From Dryocola sp036489025 (GTDB lineage: Bacteria; Pseudomonadota; Gammaproteobacteria; Enterobacterales; Enterobacteriaceae): 64,000 nt of DNA. The translations under genes and the position numbers were made by a program. This document shows positions 25,802 through 32,693 of this stretch, in pieces. The stretch lies in contig DASXGN010000046.1 of the NCBI GenBank assembly GCA_036489025.1, forward strand, positions 62,001 to 126,000, written 5' to 3'. Positions within the stretch are counted from its first letter, which is position 1. Every line of letters begins with the position of its first letter. A model generated the notes under the pieces. The model did no database searches and was not told the DNA's origin. It saw only the letters and a list, made by a program, of their open reading frames with translations.

Positions 25802-26033
25802 AATTCTTCCTGAAAAACGCAGCGCAGCGAACGGGGATTATCACCCAATATTACGGTTCTGCGCCTTATGGATGGCCTGGAATGCGTAGCGTATCACGGA
25901 TATTCGCCCTCTCGTGCCGCTCTGCGAAATGTTTTAATACACTCTTTCCCGCCACTTTTCTCGCCAGCCTCTGATTGCGCATTACCCTTAATAAGTTTGC
26001 TAATTATTTGTGAATCAGACCCTGGAGAGAAAC

Positions 26034-26651
26034 ATGATCAAGCCTCGCTTTACCGCCCTGCTGCTGGGCACGCTGCTGCTGAGCTTTGGCTCGCTGGCGG
26101 CTTCACCTGACAACATCATAAAACCCACGCGCGGCACTATTGATGCGGTAAATGGCAACACGCTGCAAGTTACCACGCGCCAGGGTGAAAAGCTGGCGGT
26201 AGCCATAACGGATGAAACCAAAGTAAACAGCGTCAGCGAGGCGAAAATGAGCGACATCAAGCCCGACAGCTTCATCGGCACAGCCGCCGTGCCGCAGGCG
26301 GATGGCACGTTAAAAGCGCTGGAAGTTCACGTGTTTGATCCCAGCCTGCGCGGCTCTGGCGAAGGATTTAATCCGTTTGAGTCTGCCGACGGCAAGGTAA
26401 ACACCATGACCAACGGCACCGTTGGCAAACTGGTGAACAGCAACGGCCGGAAGATGACGGTGAAGTACAAAGGGCAGGAGAAAACGGTGATTGTGCCGGA
26501 TGATGTCCCGGTGGTGCTGATTGCGCCGGGGGATAAATCGCTGCTGAAGGCCGGAGCGAAAGTGATGCTGCGCACGATGAAGAACGACAAAGGTCAGGTT
26601 GTGGCGCGGGGCATTACCGTCGGAAAAGATGGCCTGACGCCGCCGATGTAA
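26034..26651 (+). CDS. Exported protein, DUF5666-like
   Basis: A 205-residue protein with a Sec signal peptide (MIKPRFTALLLGTLLLSFGSLAA) and two repeats of a small beta-rich domain: GTIDAVNGNTLQVTTRQGEKLAVAI and later GTVGKLVNSNGRKMTVKYKGQEKTVIV. This layout resembles DUF5666 metal- or ligand-binding barrel proteins. Function unknown. ATG 26034 has GGAGAG upstream; the frame could be extended 8 codons but without a ribosome binding site. A terminator hairpin follows. Confidence 0.78.
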   Translation: MIKPRFTALLLGTLLLSFGSLAASPDNIIKPTRGTIDAVNGNTLQVTTRQGEKLAVAITDETKVNSVSEAKMSDIKPDSFIGTAAVPQADGTLKALEVHVFDPSLRGSGEGFNPFESADGKVNTMTNGTVGKLVNSNGRKMTVKYKGQEKTVIVPDDVPVVLIAPGDKSLLKAGAKVMLRTMKNDKGQVVARGITVGKDGLTPPM

Positions 26652-26658
26652 AAAAATA

Positions 26659-26685
26659 AAAACCTCGCTTAATCAGCTAGGTTTT
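26659..26685 (+). terminator. Terminator between convergent genes
   Basis: The stem AAAACCT-C-GC / GC-T-AGGTTTT has one internal mismatch and a 7-nt loop. A-run and T-run flank it, so it can serve both the exported protein (+) and the convergent lipoprotein (-). Confidence 0.7.
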
Positions 26686-26690
26686 GCACT

Positions 26691-27128
26691 TTATGAACAC
26701 ATGTAATTAAACGGTCCAGGCTCGCAGGGGCGCATCCAGATATCGATTTTGTCCGCCTTAAAGGTATACATTCCGCCGAAGAACGGATCGACAATCAGCC
26801 AGCCCGGCACGCCGAAGAAAATAATATTCCCAAAGGTGTACCAGTGGCTAAGACGGTATTCGAGCGGCATACTTTCCGTGTAAAAACCTGCCTTTTTCAA
26901 CGTCAGCGTATAAGACACTTTGCCAAAATAGCTGCCGTCCGCCTTCTTCAGCGTTACTGCCTGCGGCGTCGTGCCCATGGCGGTGATTTGGCCGCTGCTA
27001 TCGGTAATCATAAACGGCACGTCGGCCGGATTGCTGTTGATGTAAACCGTTTCTTCGCTGTTGCCCACGATGGTGGCGCATCCCGTCAGCAGCAGCGGCA
27101 GTAAAAGTAGAAGTATAAATTTTTTCAT
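26691..27128 (-). CDS. Lipoprotein of unknown function
   Basis: A 145-residue lipoprotein. The signal peptide MKKFILLLLLPLLLTGC has a clear lipobox. A PEGA-like beta segment follows (INSNPADVPFMITDSSGQ, GTTPQAVTLKKADG), then a membrane-like hydrophobic stretch (FGNIIFFGVPGWLIVDPFFGGMYTF). Related small lipoproteins are common in enterics and phages but have no assigned role. I start at ATG 27128; GGAG is 9 nt upstream, and the GTG at 27137 would overlap it. Confidence 0.78.
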   Translation of the reverse strand: MKKFILLLLLPLLLTGCATIVGNSEETVYINSNPADVPFMITDSSGQITAMGTTPQAVTLKKADGSYFGKVSYTLTLKKAGFYTESMPLEYRLSHWYTFGNIIFFGVPGWLIVDPFFGGMYTFKADKIDIWMRPCEPGPFNYMCS

Positions 27129-27316
27129 CCTGAGCACTCCTGTACGCCCTGTAGATAGCGACTAAGAGCGACACAGAAGCAGGCAATCTTTAAGGCGGAG
27201 GGAAATAAAGCGGGCCAGGAAGCTGCTCACATTTTTAAGATTTTACTATTCCCTTGGGAAAATACGGGTGATACCATCCTCGCCGTTAATACTATTCAAC
27301 TCTCACCGAGGCTTTG

Positions 27317-27343
27317 ATGCTGGAGAATGTAATCATCAGATAA
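27317..27343 (+). CDS. Leader peptide upstream of topAI
   Basis: An 8-codon frame (MLENVIIR) has a strong Shine-Dalgarno, GAGG, 5 nt before its ATG. It lies 111 bp upstream of topAI in an otherwise empty leader of over 300 bp. In E. coli, topAI is reported to be controlled by a translated leader peptide (toiL) that senses ribosome stalling; this frame is well placed for the same job. The bases after it can form a hairpin (CAGT-GCC / GGC-ACTG, about 27346-27372). Confidence 0.55.
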   Translation: MLENVIIR

Positions 27344-27454
27344 TCAGTTTGCCGACCTTCTCAGGCCGGACTGGTTATCAATGCGCCGAAATCGAATGCG
27401 AACGCCGCTGCGTGTTTGCACGTTTTGCACATGATGATTAACAGGTTTTTCAGT

Positions 27455-27712
27455 ATGAATTTATCCCGTCAGGAACAACGTACCTTACACGTTCTCGCCA
27501 AAGGTGGACGCATTTTGCACGTCCGTGATTCCTCAGGCCGCGTCACTTCCGTTGAATGCTTTAGCCGCGAAGGGCTGCTGCTCAGCGACTGCACGCTCGC
27601 CGTTTTCAAAAAGCTCAAAACCAAGAAGCTCATTAAGTCCGTTAACGGGCTGCCCTACCGCATCAATACCACAGGGCTGAACAACGTTCGCGCCCAGCCG
27701 GACAATCGCTAA
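27455..27712 (+). CDS. topAI: TopAI/YjhX-type toxin (UPF0386)
   Basis: An 85-residue protein nearly identical along its length to E. coli YjhX (TopAI), a toxin that binds and inhibits DNA topoisomerase I. The recognisable core is NLSRQEQRTLHVLAKGG, then RDSSGRVTSVECFSREGLLL and LKTKKLIKSVNGLPYRIN. I start at ATG 27455 (MNLSRQEQ), giving the normal family length. In E. coli the next gene is the antitoxin yjhQ; here a methyltransferase gene follows 10 bp downstream instead. Confidence 0.9.
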   Translation: MNLSRQEQRTLHVLAKGGRILHVRDSSGRVTSVECFSREGLLLSDCTLAVFKKLKTKKLIKSVNGLPYRINTTGLNNVRAQPDNR

Positions 27713-27722
27713 GGAGAGCGCT

Positions 27723-28433
27723 ATGAATACACTATTTTCACGTGAATATATCAACGCCAACATGATGGGGCCGAACGCCGTGCTGCTGGCGGAAGAGGCC
27801 TGCGCCTCGCTATCGCTTAAGTCCGGCATGCGTGTGCTCGACCTGGCGTGCGGCACGGGGCTGAGCTCGATGTATCTCGCCAGCACGTTTGGCGTTGAGG
27901 TGGTGGCAATGGACCTCTGGATTGCGGCGGAAGATAACGCCAGCCGATTCCGGGAAAAGGGACTGGGAGAGCAGATCGACGCTATTCATTTTGACGTTAA
28001 TGACCTGCCACTGCGCTCGCCGTTCGAGGAAAATAGCTTTGACGCATTAATAAGCGTCGATGCGTATCATTACTTCGGCGCCAGCTCGACCTTCTTCGAC
28101 AGCCATCTTGCGCCCTATCTTAAACCGGGTGCTGGCATAGCCATCGTCATTCCCGGTTTAAAAAGGCCGTTTAACACAGGAGTTCCTTCGGAGCTGGCTC
28201 CGTTCTGGCAGCCGGGGATGAACTTCTTCACCGTAGACTGGTGGCGGCAGCTCTGGCAGCAAAGCGCAAACCTGCAAATTGAAACGTGTACGGAAAGCGG
28301 ACGCTGCGAGCAGGCCTGGCAGGAATGGCTGGCCTGCGACCATCCCTATGCCATCCGCGACCGGGAAATGATGGCCGCCGAGGCCGGGAACTGGTTTAAC
28401 TTTACGAAGATGATTGGACGAATGAGTAAATAA
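27723..28433 (+). CDS. Class I SAM-dependent methyltransferase
   Basis: A 236-residue methyltransferase of the Methyltransf_11/25 type. Motif I is VLDLACGTGLSSMYLA (about residue 38) and the acidic end of strand 2 is VVAMDLW. Motif IV is FDALISVDAYHYF. The substrate is not evident. AGGAG precedes the ATG, which is 10 bp after topAI, so the two are surely one operon. It takes the place of yjhQ and might act as partner or antitoxin of TopAI; that is a hypothesis. Confidence 0.85.
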   Translation: MNTLFSREYINANMMGPNAVLLAEEACASLSLKSGMRVLDLACGTGLSSMYLASTFGVEVVAMDLWIAAEDNASRFREKGLGEQIDAIHFDVNDLPLRSPFEENSFDALISVDAYHYFGASSTFFDSHLAPYLKPGAGIAIVIPGLKRPFNTGVPSELAPFWQPGMNFFTVDWWRQLWQQSANLQIETCTESGRCEQAWQEWLACDHPYAIRDREMMAAEAGNWFNFTKMIGRMSK

Positions 28434-28444
28434 TTTTTATTTTG

Positions 28445-28466
28445 GCCCTCTCCGCCAGGGGAGGGC
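28445..28466 (+). terminator. Hairpin after the methyltransferase gene
   Basis: The stem GCCCTCTCC / GGGGAGGGC (one G-U pair) has a 4-nt loop, 11 bp after the stop. It belongs to the common enteric intergenic repeat type seen again at 35031. Confidence 0.6.
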
Positions 28467-28487
28467 TGGTTAACTCTCCAGGTGCAA

Positions 28488-28616
28488 CTATTTAAGTGAT
28501 TTCAACAATAGAGTATTTAGTGAATCAGCAATTTTTTTGAATTGCCGTTGAGTTTCTGAGCGCTCAAAAGTTATTAATTGAACGAGCTGTAATACGAACT
28601 GATTAATATCAGTCAT
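28488..28616 (-). CDS. Possible 42-residue small protein
   Basis: A short minus-strand frame begins MTDINQFVLQLVQLITFERS and ends LNTLLLKSLK. It looks amphipathic and helix-rich, with a heptad-like spacing of Leu and Ile. No ribosome binding site is evident. It lies in an AT-rich 334-bp gap that otherwise contains only the promoter region of the next gene. It may be a fragment. Confidence 0.25.
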   Translation of the reverse strand: MTDINQFVLQLVQLITFERSETQRQFKKIADSLNTLLLKSLK

Positions 28617-28767
28617 TTATTATATTTACCATTTCTATGGGTTGCTTTTATTTATTTGTCGCGAAACCCTAATGCTGGTTTATTGAGTCGAAACTTCTCT
28701 GTTATTTATTTCTTCTGTATAAAGGCCTGGTACTGAAAATAATAAATATAGTAAAAAAGGAGAGTGT

Positions 28768-29134
28768 ATGGGATGGAATAAAGATACAGCATTACAACAT
28801 TTAAGAACTCATGCGGGAGGATCTTCTATAAGCCGCTGCGCGCAATTTACCAGAGAGGCAATCGAAGCGGGGTGCCGCTCTGGCACGAACTCGAGATGCA
28901 AAAGATTATGGTTCATCTCTCACAAGCGCTGGTTTTAGAGAGGTTCCTCAAGGTTCCACCTTGCACTCGGGAGATGTGGTCGTTACTCAGCCTTATGCCG
29001 GGGGCAATCCAGGTGGGCACATGGCAATGTTCGATGGAACAATCTGGATCTCTGATTTCAGGCAGCGCACTATGTATCCTGGCCCCGGCTACAGAAGAAT
29101 GAATCCACCTTATAAAATTTACAGGATGAACTAA
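28768..29134 (+). pseudogene. Frameshifted amidase-like effector
   Basis: The frame from ATG 28768 (GGAG upstream) reads MGWNKDTALQHLRTHAGG and SRCAQFTREAIEAG, then stops at 28936. One base out of phase from about 28871, the protein continues GAALARTRDAKDYGSSL to GGHMAMFDGTIWISDFRQ and stops at 29132-29134. The joined product of about 121 residues looks like a small NlpC/P60 or CHAP-like peptidoglycan amidase, with Cys24 and the His in GGHMAMFDG as likely catalytic pair. Such enzymes are type VI secretion or related toxin effectors. One inserted or two lost bases break it. Its stop overlaps the next gene. Confidence 0.7.
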
Positions 29135-29625
29135 TGCGTTTAATGATTCTTCTCACAGTATTTATGCTTTCCGCCTGCGGTGCGGTTCCAGATAAGTAGG
29201 CTGCCAGCCGGGCTAAAAACTTCTATACTTGGTATCTTACCCATTACTCTAAAGCGGCTGGAGATACCTCTTCTACTGTAATGCAAAGCTTTGTTGCACA
29301 GGACACCCTCAAAAGACTCGCAGAGGTTAATAAAATTCCAGAACAAGAAATCCTGTTGTCCGATTATTTCACCTATACGCAGGATTATGCACCAGAGTGG
29401 ATAGCCGCACTTAAAGCTGGTGAGCCAAAAGCGTTTATGGGCAGTGAAATGATAGACGTCTGGTTAGGTGCGGACGAAGGTAAAAGCCTGCATTTAAAAA
29501 TTTATCTACGCAGAGAATATGGCGCCTGGAAAATATATCGAGTTCGCGACCTGACTGATAATTTCGAGCACCCGATGTTTAACGATTACGCAATCGAGAA
29601 AGCCCGGCAGGAAAGCCAGCAATAA
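29134..29625 (+). pseudogene. Immunity-type lipoprotein with in-frame stop
   Basis: The frame from ATG 29134 begins MRLMILLTVFMLSACGAVPDK, a lipoprotein signal with lipobox LSAC, then hits TAG at 29197-29199 (codon 22). The same frame resumes AASRAKNFYTWYLTHYSK and runs to 29625, where the stop is normal. FYTWYL and the spacing of the C half (LHLKIYLRREYGAWKIYRV) resemble DUF3828/YbjP-like periplasmic immunity proteins. Its ATG overlaps the effector stop. Both members of the pair are thus inactivated, each by a single lesion. Confidence 0.7.
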
Positions 29626-29978
29626 GAGCCTTTCTCACGATCTAAGGGGAAAGGGTCGGAGTAAGGGCGTCCGGCCTTAAACAAGACCGTCGCCCTTAGC
29701 CTTATTGTTCATGTTAGCCATGACGTTAGTTTCCTTAACGTTGTGGTTAAGTACCTCGGTACGTGTTGCAGCACTGCCGGGGGAGTTTCTCAAAATTAAA
29801 TATCGCCGTATTGTACGCACGATATGGATACCATGCTGGAGGAGCGCGAACCTGCATGTCAACAATCAAACATGACTAAAACGCTAAGGAAAACGGGCTT
29901 TCTCCAACATTTTAGATCCGGATCTCACCAGAACTGAGAGCTCAGTTTGAAGTTGCAGGTAATAATTAAATAATATCT
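29626..29978. other. Gap with no convincing gene
   Basis: A 62-codon minus-strand frame (29677-29865) exists but has no recognisable domain. Its last part, MANMNNKAKGDGLV, could be the tail of a decayed gene. A stem TAAGGGCG / CGCCCTTA (about 29665-29700) surrounds its end. I see no reliable feature. Confidence 0.3.
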
Positions 29979-30836
29979 TTATTTTTTTTGGGATTGATGT
30001 TTTATATTTTTGCGATTTATTTCAAAAGATAGTTCAAAAGCGAAAATTCTTCTGATGAATATGATGAAAAAATAAAAACTGTATACGAATGGAATAAGGG
30101 AAATAAAGAAGAATGCGTTTTGTTTTTTTATGATTTTTGATATGCTTTTTTGATCATCAACATCGAGATAGCTCTTGCAGAGCATGTTGATAGTTTCTAT
30201 TGTTAACTTGCTCCTAATCGAGAAATTATCACGATTAAATTCCTTATTGCCACAATCTTCTAATGTAAAAGACCAGTTTTCCCATTTAAATCTTTTCAGG
30301 TTTATATTTGGGATATAATTTGTGGTGTTGTAATTTTTGCCCACCCATATCCAAGGTTCATTGTCATTTATTTTCACCAGTGCTGCTGGTTTAGTGGCGA
30401 TTGTCAGGGTCACGAAAAATAAAAATATACAACTTACTAAGCAGATAAAAATGAAAAATGTGGTTTTTTTCCTTGGAACCAACACTTCTAAGGTAGAAAT
30501 GTTAAACCATCCTTTTGCCCTGGATATTTTAGCAACATCAATTTTATTGATTTTTATCCAATTTATGAATTTTTTTATTTCTATTTTACTTTTGGCCTGA
30601 ACATTGAAAAGCATATTGAAATGTTCAATGTCATTTATTTCAATCCAGAAGGTATTTAGTTTTCTATCGGTAAAGGACTGTGTTCCAAGGAAAAATTGCC
30701 AAAGTCTATTTGCAATGCTATACCCAGAACCAGCACGCAAGTTAATATAACTAAAAATAAATAGTAAAATTAAAAACCAGAAAACACTATTAATTATAGT
30801 GTCATATTTTACAATAAGAGCAGCTACACTCTCCAT
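29979..30836 (-). CDS. AT-rich membrane protein, possibly DUF6216
   Basis: A 285-residue protein with membrane segments near residues 12-32, 125-150 and 245-268. The middle is soluble and rich in Lys, Asn and Ile (KSKIEIKKFINWIKINKID). Base composition is visibly more AT-rich than the neighbours, with codons ending in A or T, which suggests transfer. It lies on the 3' side of selC, a frequent integration site. The architecture reminds me of DUF6216 proteins, but I am not certain. Function unknown. Confidence 0.65.
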   Translation of the reverse strand: MESVAALIVKYDTIINSVFWFLILLFIFSYINLRAGSGYSIANRLWQFFLGTQSFTDRKLNTFWIEINDIEHFNMLFNVQAKSKIEIKKFINWIKINKIDVAKISRAKGWFNISTLEVLVPRKKTTFFIFICLVSCIFLFFVTLTIATKPAALVKINDNEPWIWVGKNYNTTNYIPNINLKRFKWENWSFTLEDCGNKEFNRDNFSIRSKLTIETINMLCKSYLDVDDQKSISKIIKKQNAFFFISLIPFVYSFYFFIIFIRRIFAFELSFEINRKNIKHQSQKK

Positions 30837-30900
30837 GAGTTAAACATTCCATCAAATATGAAAACATTTATAACTGTAAATATTTTCATCGTAAAAAACT

Positions 30901-30995
30901 TGGCGGAAGATCACAGGAGTTGAACCTGCCCGGCACCGCTGGCGGCACCAACTGGATTTGAAGTCCAGCCGCCTCACCGGAGACGACGATCTTCC
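30901..30995 (-). tRNA. selC: tRNA-Sec (UCA)
   Basis: A 95-nt sequence on the minus strand begins GGAAGATCGTCGTCTCCGG and ends GATCTTCCGCCA. The acceptor stem pairs GGAAGATC with GATCTTCC (8 bp), the anticodon loop is ACTTCAAA with anticodon UCA, and the variable arm is long. All are features of selenocysteine tRNA. It decodes the internal UGA of fdoG found elsewhere in this window. CCA is encoded. Confidence 0.97.
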
Positions 30996-31281
30996 CAGCC
31001 TTCATTGCTACATGGAGGCGGAGCGGATTATACCGGGTTTTAGCTGTACGCCAAACATTGCTTCATACTTCCCGCGTAATACTTTCGAAACCCTTAGCCA
31101 GAACAACGAATCCGTACGTAAAACATCCATTCCGATCATCTTAGCCTGCTAAGAGAGCGACGCTGCTCACAGTTATCAAGAAACGTAATCTGATAACCAG
31201 AAAACAGAATTTCCCCTTGCCGCGCAATCCATTACAACCACCTGTATCAAATTCACATACTTGTGGGGTCGGGTTCCAGCG

Positions 31282-32676
31282 ATGAAAAGTCATATTCTCT
31301 CGGTGAAGGAAAAGATTGGTTACGGCCTCGGCGACGCCGCCAGCCATATCGTTTTTGATAACGTTATGATGTACATGATGTTCTTTTATACCGATATTTT
31401 CGGCATTCCCGCCGGGTTCGTCGGCACCATGTTCCTGCTGGCCCGCGCGCTGGATGCCATTTCCGACCCCTGCATGGGGCTGATTGCCGACCGCACCCGC
31501 AGCCGCTGGGGAAAATTCCGCCCGTGGATCCTGTTTGGCGCGGTGCCGTTCGGCATCGTCTGCGTCTTTACCTACAGCACGCCGGACCTCAGCCTCAACG
31601 GCAAAATGATTTACGCCGCCGTCACTTACACGCTGCTCACCCTGATGTACACCGTGGTCAACATTCCTTACTGCGCGCTGGGCGGCGTGATCACCAATAA
31701 CCCCGAACAGCGCATTTCCCTACAATCCTGGCGCTTCGTGCTGGCGACGGCGGGCGGCATGCTCTCCACCGTGCTGATGATGCCGCTGGTCAACCTGCTG
31801 GGCGGCGACGATAAGGCCTTTGGCTTCCAGGCAGGTATCGGCGTGCTGTCCGTCATCGCCTTTATCATGCTGGCAATTTGTTTTTTCACCACCAAAGAAC
31901 GCGTGGAAGCGCCGCCGGCCACCACTTCCGCGCGTGAAGACCTGCGCGATATCTGGCAGAACGACCAGTGGCGCATCGTTGGCATCCTCACCATTCTCAA
32001 CATTATGGCGGTCTGCATTCGCGGCGGCGCGATGATGTATTACGTCACCTGGATCCTCGGCTCACCGCTGATGTTCACCGCCTTCCTGACCACCTACTGC
32101 GTCGGCAACCTGTTCGGCAGCGCCGCCGCCAAGCCGCTCACCGACTGGAAGTGCAAGGTGAGCGTCTTCTGGTGGACCAACGCCGCGCTGGCGGTGCTCA
32201 GCTTCGCCATGTTCTTCGTACCGATGAGCGCCGTGGTGCTGATGTTTATCTTCATCTTTGTGATTGGCGTGCTGCACCAGCTCGTTACACCCATTCAGTG
32301 GGTCATGATGTCCGACACCGTCGACTACGGCGAATGGCAGAACGGCAAGCGCCTTACCGGCATCAGCTTCGCGGGTACGCTGTTCGTGCTGAAGCTCGGC
32401 CTCGCCATCGGCGGCGCGCTGATTGGCTGGATGCTGGCAGGCGGCGGATATGACGCCGGGGCCGCCACGCAGAACGGCGCCACCATCAGCATTATCGTTG
32501 CGCTGTTCACCATCGTGCCCGGCATCTGCTACCTGATTAGTGCCGTGGTTGCCAAACGCTTCTACACCCTGAACACGCCGTTCCTGAAGAAGATTCTCGC
32601 CGAGCTGGCGCAGGGCGTGCGCCGCAACCAGAAAGAGTTTGCAAGCGCGCCCGTATCCAAAGAATTTCAGCAGTAA
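31282..32676 (+). CDS. yicJ: YicJ, GPH-family xyloside transporter
   Basis: A 464-residue permease of the glycoside-pentoside-hexuronide:cation symporter family with 12 membrane segments. Typical segments are EKIGYGLGDAASHIVFDNVM at the start and the RTRSRWGKFRPWIL loop. It probably imports the alpha-xylosides cleaved by YicI. I start at ATG 31282 (MKSHILSVKEK); the TTG at 31261 is not supported. It forms an operon with yicI 17 bp downstream and adjoins selC as in E. coli. Confidence 0.92.
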   Translation: MKSHILSVKEKIGYGLGDAASHIVFDNVMMYMMFFYTDIFGIPAGFVGTMFLLARALDAISDPCMGLIADRTRSRWGKFRPWILFGAVPFGIVCVFTYSTPDLSLNGKMIYAAVTYTLLTLMYTVVNIPYCALGGVITNNPEQRISLQSWRFVLATAGGMLSTVLMMPLVNLLGGDDKAFGFQAGIGVLSVIAFIMLAICFFTTKERVEAPPATTSAREDLRDIWQNDQWRIVGILTILNIMAVCIRGGAMMYYVTWILGSPLMFTAFLTTYCVGNLFGSAAAKPLTDWKCKVSVFWWTNAALAVLSFAMFFVPMSAVVLMFIFIFVIGVLHQLVTPIQWVMMSDTVDYGEWQNGKRLTGISFAGTLFVLKLGLAIGGALIGWMLAGGGYDAGAATQNGATISIIVALFTIVPGICYLISAVVAKRFYTLNTPFLKKILAELAQGVRRNQKEFASAPVSKEFQQ

Positions 32677-32693
32677 AGAAGAGGACTTAGTTA

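Noticed and set aside
29677..29865. 62-codon minus-strand frame
   Set aside because: No domain and no ribosome binding site; at most a remnant tail, so listed only within the gap entry.
30840..30900. Attachment-site duplicate of the selC 3' end
   Set aside because: I looked for a repeat of the terminal selC bases toward 26 kb and found no convincing copy.
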